DNA from: Clostridia bacterium
GTDB lineage: Bacteria > Bacillota > Clostridia > Oscillospirales > Acutalibacteraceae
NCBI GenBank assembly: GCA_017409265.1
Contig: JAFQSY010000004.1
Coordinates: 1 to 64,000 of the forward strand
Length of the DNA stretch: 64,000 nt
Direction: 5' to 3'
Part shown: positions 1-6,556 of the stretch, piece by piece
Layout of the letters: every line of letters starts with the position of its first letter
Numbering within the stretch: position 1 is the first letter of the stretch
Notes under the pieces: generated by a model
Seen by the model: the letters and a program-made list of their open reading frames with translations, nothing else
Told to the model about the DNA's origin: nothing
The model's database searches: none
Program-made: the position numbers and the translations under genes

Positions 1-236
1 AGCATCCCATTGATAAAATGCAATTGCTTCTGGAGAACAGGATTCCCGTTATACTGGTGTACGGAGATTCCGATAACATTGTTCCTTACGAAGAAAACGG
101 AGCTGTTCTTGAAAAGTATTATAGAAAAAACGGTGGAATAATTGTTTCCATCGGAAAAGCAAACTGTGCACACCATCCCCACGGGCTGGATGACAATACA
201 CCTATCATAGAGTTTGTTGAAAAATTTTCCGCATAA
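1..236 (+). CDS. Alpha/beta hydrolase, C-terminal end (5' truncated by window)
   Basis: The reading frame is open from base 3 and ends at TAA 234-236, giving the last 77 residues or so of a longer protein. It carries the late features of an alpha/beta hydrolase: a strand followed by the acidic loop VYGDSDNIVP, whose Asp would be the catalytic acid, and a HHPHG segment near the end in the place of the catalytic His. The nucleophile region lies outside the window, so the substrate cannot be judged. The ATG at 18 is internal and not a real start. A strong terminator follows, so this is the end of a transcript. Confidence 0.75.
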   Translation, partial: HPIDKMQLLLENRIPVILVYGDSDNIVPYEENGAVLEKYYRKNGGIIVSIGKANCAHHPHGLDDNTPIIEFVEKFSA

Positions 237-293
237 TACAGCATTTTACCGAATGAGCATACGGAATTTTAATATTTCGTTATAACAAAAAAC

Positions 294-345
294 AAATAAT
301 CCGAAACTTTTACCGATTGGTGAAGTCTTCGGATTATTTTTGTTT
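294..345 (+). terminator. Rho-independent terminator of the hydrolase gene
   Basis: A 12-bp perfect stem (294-305 with 328-339, AAATAATCCGAA / TTCGGATTATTT) is followed by T-rich sequence to 345. It lies 58 bp after the hydrolase stop codon. Confidence 0.8.
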
Positions 346-532
346 ATGCAGTCAATCTTTTTAACGGTATGTAAATACAAAGGGAATCAGCTTCGTTATG
401 AAGAGAAAAAAGGATCTAGGCAACACTATCGAAAAATCCATAGGCTTCAAAAACTTTGTGTAGCTTGAGTTGGAAACACCTGTTTTTAGAATTTTGTTAG
501 AAAAACAGCGTTTTCAGACTTTTCTTAAAGGG
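346..532. other. Intergenic stretch with no recognised gene
   Basis: No plausible coding frame was seen on either strand between the hydrolase terminator and the tRNA-side terminator. The only structure noticed is a weak 8-bp inverted repeat (CTGTTTTT 480-487 with AAAAACAG 501-508). This is chromosomal DNA left of the integrated element. Confidence 0.5.
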
Positions 533-573
533 TATAAAAAAGCCGAAACTCCTTGATATACAAGGAGTTTCGG
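533..573 (-). terminator. Displaced terminator of tRNA-Arg
   Basis: A perfect 13-bp stem (543-555 with 561-573) is followed on the minus strand by a T run (535-540). It sits immediately beyond the 3' tRNA fragment at 576-620, so before the element inserted it was probably the native terminator of the tRNA-Arg gene now at 6557-6633. The element supplies a replacement hairpin at 6514-6551. Confidence 0.75.
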
Positions 574-575
574 TA

Positions 576-620
576 TGGCGCGCTGTAAGGGATTCGAACC
601 CCTGACCTTTTGGTTCGTAG
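576..620 (-). repeat. Left attachment repeat: 3' fragment of tRNA-Arg
   Basis: These 45 bp are identical to 6557-6601, the 3' part of the intact tRNA-Arg(ACG) gene from CCA through the T arm to the anticodon loop. Identity stops at 620/6601. It is a remnant, not a functional tRNA, and marks the left end (att) of the integrated element. Confidence 0.9.
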
Positions 621-725
621 TTGCAAAAATCTCTTTTTATGGCTTTTTATAAAATCTCACAAGCCTTTATATATCAACGGTTTCAGCGTTTGAGCATTTT
701 ATATCATTTCATTTCTTTTTGCAAA

Positions 726-759
726 TGTACACTACGATAGTGTACAAATAGTGTACAAA
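726..759. repeat. Left integrase arm-type repeats
   Basis: TGTACACTA (726-734), CGA, then TAGTGTACA (738-746) forms a perfect 9-bp inverted repeat, and a further TAGTGTACA follows at 749-757. The 20-mer GTGTACAAATAGTGTACAAA at 740-759 recurs exactly at 6455-6474 near the other end. Position and repetition fit arm sites bound by the N-terminal domain of a tyrosine integrase. Confidence 0.65.
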
Positions 760-770
760 AATTTAACCGT

Positions 771-805
771 AAAAATCCCGTGCAAGCTGTTAAGCCTGAA
801 CGGGT
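771..805 (-). terminator. Weak hairpin-T terminator of the small peptide gene
   Basis: On the minus strand a CCCGT...ACGGG stem (800-804 with 777-781, long loop) is followed by ATTTTT (771-776). It begins just after the stop codon of the 22-codon gene. The stem is only 5 bp, so the call is tentative. Confidence 0.4.
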
Positions 806-812
806 ATTTGTT

Positions 813-881
813 TTATAATCCTTTAGTCCATTCTTTATAGAACACCGCTAATCCTGCCAAAATTATAATTAAAATCGCCAT
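813..881 (-). CDS. 22-residue hydrophobic peptide (candidate small membrane or toxin-like peptide)
   Basis: The ATG at 881-879 is preceded by a ribosome site AGAAGGTGAT at good spacing, and the frame ends at TAA 815-813. The peptide starts MAILIIILAGLAVFYKEW and ends with a short basic tail, so it is a single membrane-spanning segment with a charged C terminus. A TTGACA-N17-TATTTT promoter lies 22 bp upstream and a hairpin lies downstream, so it looks like an independent monocistronic gene at the left end of the mobile element. Size and shape recall type I toxin peptides or small phage membrane proteins, but no family is recognised and no antisense RNA promoter was identified. Confidence 0.5.
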   Translation of the reverse strand: MAILIIILAGLAVFYKEWTKGL

Positions 882-902
882 AATTATCACCTTCTTAATA
901 AC

Positions 903-931
903 AAAATATCACTTTAACGGGGAATTGTCAA
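903..931 (-). promoter_or_regulatory. Sigma-A promoter of the small peptide gene
   Basis: On the minus strand TTGACA (931-926), a 17-bp spacer and TATTTT (908-903) place the start of transcription about 15-20 nt before the ATG at 881. The -35 box and spacing are consensus. Confidence 0.65.
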
Positions 932-1133
932 CATTTTTAAAGGGCTGTTTTTGCCGTTTCTTTTCTCTTTAGTTTTTATGTTAAAGTAACCACAGCCAAT
1001 ATATAACTACTACAAAAATAATATAGAGTATTATTCTAAATAATAAAAATAGAATATAAAAATTATAATAGGGGTATGGGGGGATTTGACACCCCTCGTT
1101 CCCTGCCGAGTTAGTTGCTTTAATATCCGCAAA

Positions 1134-1169
1134 AAGTAAAAAGGCGGAAGCAATAAACTCCACGCCTTT
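1134..1169 (-). terminator. Terminator of the element's leftward operon
   Basis: A 7-bp stem AAAGGCG...CGCCTTT (1163-1169 with 1140-1146) is followed on the minus strand by a T-rich run. It lies directly after the stop codon of the 81-residue coiled-coil protein, ending the operon that starts near 4225. Confidence 0.65.
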
Positions 1170-1175
1170 GTTGCT

Positions 1176-1421
1176 TTATTCTGTTGAGCTTATCGCCATC
1201 ATAACTTTGTTGTCTGTTTGAAGCTCTGCCGCTTGTTTTGCCGCTTCAAGCTTTTCTGACGGTGTAGCATCGGGATTCTGCATTATTTCAATCGCCGTTT
1301 TCAGCCTTAACACTTTAAGCTCAAAATTGACAGCTTCTCTGCGTTTCTTGGCTTCTTGGTTTTTCTTTCGTGTTTCTGCGGCTCTTGCTTTTCTTTCCTC
1401 AACAGTATTCAATGGTATCAC
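1176..1421 (-). CDS. Small charged coiled-coil protein of the element
   Basis: About 80 residues, rich in Lys, Arg, Glu and Ala (ERKARAAETRKKNQEAKKRR near the N terminus), predicted to be almost entirely helical. The longest frame uses GTG at 1421, but the ribosome site AGAGGGTGAT overlaps that codon. A TTG at 1412 is better spaced and is the likelier start. It is the last gene of the leftward operon, followed by a terminator at 1134-1169. No family was recognised. Proteins of this shape are common among unannotated phage and mobile-element genes. Confidence 0.6.
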   Translation of the reverse strand: MIPLNTVEERKARAAETRKKNQEAKKRREAVNFELKVLRLKTAIEIMQNPDATPSEKLEAAKQAAELQTDNKVMMAISSTE

Positions 1422-1447
1422 CCTCTTTCATCTGTTTTATTGACATA

Positions 1448-1541
1448 CCGAAGCAGGGAGCTTATAATAAGCTCGTCACCGCTTCGGCGTTGGCTTTTAT
1501 CAAGCTCTTATCTGTTCACTTTTGCAGGGCGTTCAGATAAG
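1448..1541. other. Two adjacent RNA-hairpin-forming inverted repeats
   Basis: The first is CCGAAGC (1448-1454) with GCTTCGG (1481-1487) enclosing a perfect GAGCTTAT/ATAAGCTC dyad (1458-1465, 1467-1474). The second is CTTATCTG (1507-1514) with CAGATAAG (1534-1541). They fill the gap between two operon genes and the second overlaps the end of the upstream gene. Neither has a clear T run, so processing, mRNA stability, or an origin/packaging site are as likely as termination. Confidence 0.55.
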
Positions 1542-1745
1542 GGCTTTCTTTTCGTTTAACTGTGGGGCTATCTGCTCGTTTTCACATTCTGCCTCGCTTT
1601 CAGGGTTGTTATACCCTTTCGGTCTGTGACCCATTCTATATGGGTGTAAGGGGCATTTTTCAATAGAACATAGTCTGACCTCGCTTCTGCTGTCACAGCA
1701 ACAGTCAAGGCATTTTGCTCTGATTGCTTTCATTGGCGTTAGCAT
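1533..1745 (-). CDS. Cys-rich small phage-type protein (CLDCC motif)
   Basis: Seventy residues from ATG 1745, chosen because GAGGTG at 1757-1752 sits 6 nt upstream. The longer frame from 1814 lacks such a site and would overlap the previous gene heavily. The N-terminal part contains KAIRAKCLDCCCDSRSEVRL, then CSIEKCPLHPYRMG, a set of six cysteines consistent with a small zinc-binding fold. Similar short proteins recur in Firmicutes prophages and integrative elements, mostly without assigned function. It overlaps the upstream gene by 41 bp in another frame. Confidence 0.7.
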   Translation of the reverse strand: MLTPMKAIRAKCLDCCCDSRSEVRLCSIEKCPLHPYRMGHRPKGYNNPESEAECENEQIAPQLNEKKALI

Positions 1746-1938
1746 CGCTTTCACCTCGCTTTCGCTTTTGATAACGAGCGTTATACTCTCTGACCTTGTC
1801 TTTGTTTTTGGCACGCCATTTTCTTTGATAAGAGTTCATCTTATCTCTGTTCTTTTTTACCCATTCTTTATGGTAAGCTTTTATTAGTTCTTTGTGTTCG
1901 GCTTGCCATTTCTGCATATATTCTTTACTGTTTGCCAT
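1705..1938 (-). CDS. Small basic helical protein of the element
   Basis: Seventy-seven residues, strongly basic, with repeated aromatic/Lys patterns (EYMQKWQAEHKELIKAYHKE; YQRKWRAKNKDKVREY) suggesting a helical, possibly nucleic-acid-binding protein. The start is secure: GAAAGGAG lies 5 nt before the ATG. It begins 11 bp after the DnaB-like helicase gene and overlaps the Cys-rich protein gene by 41 bp. It resembles unannotated HNH-associated or DNA-binding phage proteins in composition only. No function is assigned. Confidence 0.65.
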   Translation of the reverse strand: MANSKEYMQKWQAEHKELIKAYHKEWVKKNRDKMNSYQRKWRAKNKDKVREYNARYQKRKRGESDANANESNQSKMP

Positions 1939-1949
1939 TTATACTCCTT

Positions 1950-3218
1950 TCAAGAAAACGGAACGTCAGTATATTCACTTTTATCTGTTGCATAGGAAGA
2001 AAAACGCTGATAATTGCCTTGAAATAAAAGCTTTATATCGCCCGTTTCGCCTTCTTTGTTTTTGGCAACGAACAATTTTTTGATGTGTTTGTTTTCTTCG
2101 CTGCTATCAACGTTTGACAAAAGAATTATCGCATCGGCATCTTGCTCTATTTGCCCCGAATCTCTCAACGATGTCATATCGGGGTCATCTTTTCCGCTTC
2201 GGTTAAGCTGACAAAGAGCAAACACACACATTTTTTGATACTGCGCCATAGTGTGCAAAGCGATTGAAATCTGTGACATTTTCTCATAAGGGGAAAGCTT
2301 ACTGTTTCCGCAGTTAATCAAACCGATATAGTCAATAAATACAGCATCCGCTTTTTCTTGAATGGCTGTTGATTGAATTTGCGAAATGCTCATTCCTGCC
2401 GCATTTACAATAACAAGATTAAGCCTTGCGAATTTTTCTCTGTATTGCTCAATCAGATATTGTTTGTTTTGAGCGTTAAGCTCGCCCCTTTTAATCTTTG
2501 AAAAATCCGTCATTGATTTATTAGCAATAAGACGGTCAAAGAGTTTGTTTGCTGACGTTTCAAGGCTGAAATAAACCACTTTATATGTTTCCGACATATT
2601 GGCTGCCATTTGCAACGTTATTGCAGTTTTACCGCTTGACGGTCTGCCGCCGATAATTATAAAATCGCCCTTTTCTATTTTGAGAAAATAATCAAGGCTT
2701 TTTATTCCCGTTTTCATATACTCTCGGGGTTGTCCTATTTCCTCAATAAACCTGTCAAAGCTCGTAACGGTATCAACTCTTTTTTCTTGGCTTTTACTGT
2801 CAAACGCTTGCAGAATATCTGTTGCTTTTCCTCTTAAAAGTTCGATATCTGATGTACTTTCAAAAAGGTCAAACAAATCAGCTGTTTTTGTTCTTGCTTT
2901 GCGGATAATAGCCAAATCCTGAAGCTGTTTAAAATGGTTTTTGTATGCAGACGTTGAAATAACACCCTGAAAGCATTCATACAAAAAGTTTTTCAGTATG
3001 CTTTTTTGCTCGGGAATCCATTCGCTTTGAATTGTGACGGGGTCAACCTTTTGTCCTTTACTCAAAGTCACAGCCGCAGATTCAAAAATCGTTTTCGTCA
3101 TAGTGTCAGAAAAGTCATCAGCCGTTAATTCGCTTAACGCTTCAATAAGTATTCCTTCGTCAGAAAACATTTCGCCGATTACCATTTTTTCAAGGTCGGT
3201 GTTAACCGTTCCAATCAT
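1950..3218 (-). CDS. DnaB-like replicative helicase (phage type)
   Basis: 422 residues with a DnaB N-terminal domain (about 1-105) and a RecA-like C-terminal motor. The Walker A GRPSSGKTA lies near residue 190, Walker B VFIDYIG near 295, and the DnaB signature SLRDSGQIEQDADAI near 350. It should unwind DNA ahead of a fork initiated on the element, loaded by the replisome organiser encoded just upstream, with which it overlaps by 17 bp. This pairing of organiser and helicase is typical of Firmicutes phage replication modules and implies the excised element can replicate. It is shorter than a chromosomal DnaB (about 440-460). Confidence 0.9.
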   Translation of the reverse strand: MIGTVNTDLEKMVIGEMFSDEGILIEALSELTADDFSDTMTKTIFESAAVTLSKGQKVDPVTIQSEWIPEQKSILKNFLYECFQGVISTSAYKNHFKQLQDLAIIRKARTKTADLFDLFESTSDIELLRGKATDILQAFDSKSQEKRVDTVTSFDRFIEEIGQPREYMKTGIKSLDYFLKIEKGDFIIIGGRPSSGKTAITLQMAANMSETYKVVYFSLETSANKLFDRLIANKSMTDFSKIKRGELNAQNKQYLIEQYREKFARLNLVIVNAAGMSISQIQSTAIQEKADAVFIDYIGLINCGNSKLSPYEKMSQISIALHTMAQYQKMCVFALCQLNRSGKDDPDMTSLRDSGQIEQDADAIILLSNVDSSEENKHIKKLFVAKNKEGETGDIKLLFQGNYQRFSSYATDKSEYTDVPFS

Positions 3219-3720
3219 CGGGTGGTATCAGCTCCTTTCGTTTTGGCGAAGCATAACTATAATTATTCTCTTTATTAGAATTATTATAATTATTATTATT
3301 TGTGTCCCATTGATTGGGGCGTTGGTTATCCCGTTGGGTAGGGCGTTGGTTATCCTTTTGGGTGTCCTCGTCACCTTGAAAATCGTCATATTTTTCAATG
3401 GTTATGATAATCCCGTCAGGTGTCCCCGTATGTGTCACCATTCCCGCCCTTTCAAGGGTACCTAAAAGCCTATCTACTTTTTTAACGTCACTCCAACCCC
3501 AAAGACGGGCAAGTTTTTTTCTTGTTGTAGGAAACTGTCCTCTTTTTATCATCACCGTTTTACCGTTCCAATCATACGGAGCGTCAGTAAAATATGCCTG
3601 CGCTACCATATCCAAAAAAGCCAACCGTGTGTCATAGGGTTCTTTTGAAACGTTGCTCCACAACGGAGTATTAAATATTTTTCTTGGTATCATTATAAAA
3701 CCTACGGCATTATTTCTCAT
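3202..3720 (-). CDS. Replisome organiser / replication initiation protein (DnaD-like)
   Basis: 172 residues. The N-terminal part (GFIMIPRKIFNTPLWSN, then TRLAFLDMVAQAYF and a winged-helix-like RKKLARLWGWSD) matches phage replication proteins that bind an origin and recruit helicase. Residues 115-150 form a low-complexity linker very rich in Asn and Gln, followed by a short C-terminal tail that could contact the helicase. AAAGGCGG lies upstream of the ATG, 12 bp after the excisionase-like gene stop. A phage-type origin may lie within or next to this gene, possibly in the repetitive linker-coding stretch 3270-3370. Confidence 0.75.
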   Translation of the reverse strand: MRNNAVGFIMIPRKIFNTPLWSNVSKEPYDTRLAFLDMVAQAYFTDAPYDWNGKTVMIKRGQFPTTRKKLARLWGWSDVKKVDRLLGTLERAGMVTHTGTPDGIIITIEKYDDFQGDEDTQKDNQRPTQRDNQRPNQWDTNNNNYNNSNKENNYSYASPKRKELIPPDDWNG

Positions 3721-3732
3721 TTTTTACCGCCT

Positions 3733-3969
3733 TTATAATTGCCTGATATTGTTTTTTCCCGGGAGCTTATCAGGAATTATAAGCTCGCCTGACAGATACT
3801 TTTCAACGGTGTCAAGGTTTACAAGAATTTTGTTCCCTGCTCTTAAATGGGGAAGCCCCGAGCTTATAGCTCTGCGAAGGGCTGTTTCTGTGAATGCTGT
3901 TCCCGTGTCCGTTGCTTTAAGCTCGCTGATTGCCTGCTTAATTGTCCTCATTCGGGGAGTTTCACTCAT
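3733..3969 (-). CDS. Excisionase-like small DNA-binding protein
   Basis: 78 residues with the layout of helix-turn-helix excisionases: TETALRRAISSGLPHLRAGN, then a strand and NLDTVEKYL, the common winged-helix ending of Xis/AlpA-like proteins. It is the second gene of the leftward operon, with its ATG overlapping the TGA of the upstream gene (ATGA). In this position it would bind the attachment region and steer the integrase toward excision. It could also be a repressor-type regulator. Confidence 0.65.
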   Translation of the reverse strand: MSETPRMRTIKQAISELKATDTGTAFTETALRRAISSGLPHLRAGNKILVNLDTVEKYLSGELIIPDKLPGKNNIRQL

Positions 3970-4145
3970 TCGCTCACCCCTTTCAGGTCAGCAATTATCG
4001 CCCTGATTATTGCTTTTTCTTCGGAGCTTAACTCTTGGCGAAGTTTGCGGCTAAAATTACCGTCATTAATACCTAACCTTTCGGCTATCTGCCACAGTTT
4101 CACCCCTGCATTTGCCGCTTCTGTTCTGATGTCAATGTTTTTCAT
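3966..4145 (-). CDS. Small helix-turn-helix protein, first gene of the leftward operon
   Basis: 59 residues. AAAGGGTGAC lies just before the ATG at 4145 and the stop TGA overlaps the next start by 4 bp. The centre reads KLWQIAERLGINDGNFSRKL, a clear helix-turn-helix with recognition helix DGNFSRKL, followed by a helical tail. As the first product from the leftward promoter (4232-4260) it is positioned like Cro or the Str/AlpA regulators of phages and satellites. Similar small proteins are widespread in clostridial prophages. Confidence 0.7.
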   Translation of the reverse strand: MKNIDIRTEAANAGVKLWQIAERLGINDGNFSRKLRQELSSEEKAIIRAIIADLKGVSE

Positions 4146-4174
4146 TTAGTCACCCTTTCATTATAAAATTGTTG

Positions 4175-4203
4175 TTGACATTTTGCAACATATATGTTAC
4201 ACT
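4175..4203 (+). promoter_or_regulatory. Candidate rightward promoter for the repressor-integrase pair
   Basis: TTGACA (4175-4180), 17 bp, TACACT (4198-4203). Transcription would begin near 4210 and run into the repressor gene at 4320. The imperfect palindrome 4185-4200 lies in its spacer, so binding there should block it. It faces the leftward promoter at 4232-4260, making the two transcripts convergent over a few bases. Confidence 0.5.
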
Positions 4204-4293
4204 ATAACCACGGTGCAACAACTACAAGTTTATTATAGACCAACAACAAAGATAAGTCAAGCGGTATGTTGCGAAAATGTTGTTGTGCAACAA
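4184..4293. promoter_or_regulatory. Repressor operator cluster (TGCAACA sites)
   Basis: TGCAACA occurs at 4184-4190, 4214-4220 and 4286-4292, and its inverse TGTTGC at 4267-4272. Two sites are palindromes: GCAACAT-AT-ATGTTAC (4185-4200, one mismatch) and TTGTTG-TG-CAACAA (4280-4293, perfect). They bracket both promoters of the divergent switch and are the natural binding sites for the repressor encoded at 4320 or the small HTH protein. Confidence 0.6.
4232..4260 (-). promoter_or_regulatory. Leftward promoter of the xis-replication operon
   Basis: On the minus strand TTGACT (4260-4255), 17 bp, TATAAT (4237-4232). This is near consensus and gives an mRNA of about 80 nt leader before the first ATG at 4145. 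Operator-like sites lie directly downstream of the start. Confidence 0.7.
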
Positions 4294-4319
4294 AATAATG
4301 ACAAAAAGGCTGATTATTA

Positions 4320-4994
4320 ATGATTGACAACAAAAAAATAGGTTCAAGACTTGAAGCGTTAAGAAAAGAAAAGAAAGAAACACAAACTGATGTTGCAAAA
4401 TTGCTTGGAGTTCAACGTCAAGTAATAAGCTATTATGAAACGGGGGCAAGACTGCCTAACATTGAGGATTTATCAATTCTTGCTGACCACTATAACACAA
4501 CAGTTGATTATCTTATTGGCAGAACCGAAACAAAAACTGTTGATGAAGATATACAAATGATTTGTAATTACACGGGATTAAGTGAAACAGCCGTAAATAG
4601 GTTGCATTGGATTCTGAATCATACCAATCAAAAAAGTATATCAGAAATAATCAGCTTTCTTATTGACCCTGACGGGGACACTCGCATAATGAATGATTTG
4701 ACATATATTTCAGGTGCTTTATATTGTTACAGCAAAGGATATACGGAGCTTATCAATAATATGCGTTCGCATTATGACAGTATAAACGATTTACCCATTG
4801 AAAAAGTGAAAGAAATATCTGCATATTTCAAAAAAGAAACAAAAGTTATAAAAACTGATTACAACGATGTTTTTGATATGTTCAAAAAATTGGTAGATGA
4901 TTATGTTGATACACATATAAAAACACCTGAAAAAGTAACGATTTATAAAGATTTTTGGCAAGCTATCATCAACAGAGAGGAAGATGAGCAATAA
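4320..4994 (+). CDS. CI-like XRE repressor of the element
   Basis: 224 residues. The N-terminal XRE helix-turn-helix (residues 6-62) reads RLEALRKEKKETQTDVAKLL with recognition segment VQRQVISYYE and ends TVDYLIGR. The C-terminal 150 residues are helical and lack the Ser/Lys pair of LexA-type self-cleaving repressors, so induction probably needs an antirepressor or a helper protein, as in Stl-type satellite repressors. Its stop codon abuts the integrase ATG (4995), implying one transcript and coupled translation. It should act on the TGCAACA operators upstream. Confidence 0.85.
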   Translation: MIDNKKIGSRLEALRKEKKETQTDVAKLLGVQRQVISYYETGARLPNIEDLSILADHYNTTVDYLIGRTETKTVDEDIQMICNYTGLSETAVNRLHWILNHTNQKSISEIISFLIDPDGDTRIMNDLTYISGALYCYSKGYTELINNMRSHYDSINDLPIEKVKEISAYFKKETKVIKTDYNDVFDMFKKLVDDYVDTHIKTPEKVTIYKDFWQAIINREEDEQ

Positions 4995-6377
4995 ATGGCA
5001 AGCATAACTAAAAGGGGCGATTCGTACCTTATCAGGGTTTCGCTTGGTTATGATATAAACGGTAAAAAAGAATATCGTTCAATGACTTGGAAGCCCTCGG
5101 AAGGTATGACAAGAAAACAGATTGAAAAAGAGCTTCACCGTCAGGCTGTTATATTTGAAGAAAACATTAAAAATGGCTTGCAAATCGGCAAAGGCATCCG
5201 CTTCGCCGCATTCGTTGAAAAATGGCTTGAAGAATATGCAAGAAAACAGTTAAGGTCAAAAACCGTTGCACAGTATGAAGCTTTAATTCCTCGCATAAAT
5301 GCCGCCATAGGTCACAAGAAAATGGAAGAAATTCAGCCGCATCATTTATTATCCTTCTACAATAACCTTTCAGAAAAGGGCATAAGGCTCGACACTAAAT
5401 ATCATTTTACGGGTGATTTTAAAGCAACAGTAAAAAGCTATAAGCTCACATTTAAGGCTCTTGCAGAAAAGGCAGGAATATCGGAGTAAAGCTTAACATC
5501 TGTTGCAAAGGGTAACAACGTATCGAAGAAAACAGCAACGGCTATAAGCTCCGCACTTGGTGTTAAGCTTGACAAACTGTTTACGGCATCGGAAGAAGAA
5601 AAAACGCTCTCGGGCAAAACGTTACAGCATTATCACCGCCTTATTTCTTCAATAATGAGTACCGCCGTTCAATGGCAAGTGATAGCCACAAACCCGTGTG
5701 AACGAGTAAAACCGCCAAAGGCTGAACGCAAAGAAGCAGAATATCTTGACGAAACACAAGCTGTTGAAATGCTTCTTGCACTTGAAAACGAACCGCTTAT
5801 ATATAAAACGCTGTTCACCCTTATTCTTTATTCGGGTATGCGTAGAGGCGAAGCCTGCGGCTTGGAATGGTCTGATATTGACCTTGAAAACGGTATTGTA
5901 GATATAAATAAATCAAGCTTATATCTGCCGAAAAAGGGCATATATGACGATGACACAAAGAATACAACGTCACGCAGAGTTATTCGCATTCCTGCCCCTG
6001 CCGTTGCTTCACTTAAAGAGTTAAGAGCTTATCAGGCACAAGAACGTTTAAAGCTTGGTAACCAATGGCACGATAGCAAAAAGGTCTTTACAGCTTGGAA
6101 CGGAAAACCGATACACCCCGACACCGTCAGCGGTTGGTTTCACAAATTTGTCATAAGGCATAACCTTCCGACTGTTCACGTTCACAGCTTGCGACACACA
6201 AACGCAACGCTTCTGATATACAACGGTACTGATATAAAGACGGTTTCGCAAAGGCTCGGTCACGCTGACGTAACCACAACGGGCAACATTTACACCCACG
6301 CAATAAAGACGGCTGACGAAAGAGCCGCCGAAGCCCTTGCAGATATTCTTGCACCGAAGGCACAAAAGAACGCATAA
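4995..6377 (+). pseudogene. Tyrosine integrase with inserted HTH domain, interrupted by in-frame TAA
   Basis: One 461-codon frame broken by TAA at 5487-5489. The parts are 4995-5489 (164 aa) and an open frame 5490-6377 whose first ATG is 5655 (240 aa). In order it has an AP2-like arm-binding domain (residues 1-55), a SAM-like core-binding domain, an XRE-like helix-turn-helix inserted in it (about 150-197: FKALAEKAGIS, stop, SLTSVAKGNNVSKKTA), the rest of the core-binding domain (HYHRLISSIMSTAVQW), and the catalytic domain with R (SGMRRGEACGL), HxxR (HSLRH), and GHADVTTTGNIYTH holding the Tyr. Reading continues cleanly through the stop, so a point mutation, readthrough or a base error are the options. 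It would recombine the tRNA-Arg att core. Confidence 0.85.
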
Positions 6378-6386
6378 AACGAAAAT

Positions 6387-6424
6387 GAGCGAATCACCTA
6401 TAAAGTGAAACGCTCTTTTTTTAT
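6387..6424 (+). terminator. Terminator after the integrase
   Basis: GAGCG...CGCTC stem with an inner TCAC/GTGA pairing, followed by seven or more T (6414-6421). It lies 10 bp after the integrase stop. Confidence 0.8.
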
Positions 6425-6454
6425 TGCTCAAAAATGCCGATTTTCAGGGGCTTG

Positions 6455-6474
6455 GTGTACAAATAGTGTACAAA
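6455..6474. repeat. Right integrase arm-type repeat
   Basis: GTGTACAAATAGTGTACAAA, identical to 740-759 and in the same orientation. It lies 83 bp inside the right att repeat. Confidence 0.65.
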
Positions 6475-6513
6475 TGCCCGTTTTTGCCCCGTTTTCGGAG
6501 CTTAACGCAGGGT

Positions 6514-6551
6514 AAAGAAAAAGCCCCAAACCGTTGATATATAACGATTTG
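6514..6551 (-). terminator. Terminator of tRNA-Arg supplied by the element
   Basis: CAAACCGTT (6527-6535) pairs with AACGATTTG (6543-6551) with one G-T pair, followed on the minus strand by GGGGCTTTTTC. It stands right after the tRNA 3' end and replaces the terminator displaced to 533-573. Confidence 0.65.
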
Positions 6552-6556
6552 AGACT

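Noticed and set aside
576..620. A second tRNA-Arg gene
   Set aside because: Only the 3' 45 bp are present; the 5' half is absent, so it is an att remnant.
981..1163. 60-residue hydrophobic frame on the minus strand after the operon terminator
   Set aside because: It starts inside the terminator hairpin, has no ribosome site and its hydrophobicity comes from an AT-rich tract. Treated as chance.
1745..1814. N-terminal extension of the CLDCC protein
   Set aside because: The longer frame overlaps the upstream gene by 110 bp, while a clear ribosome site precedes the ATG at 1745.
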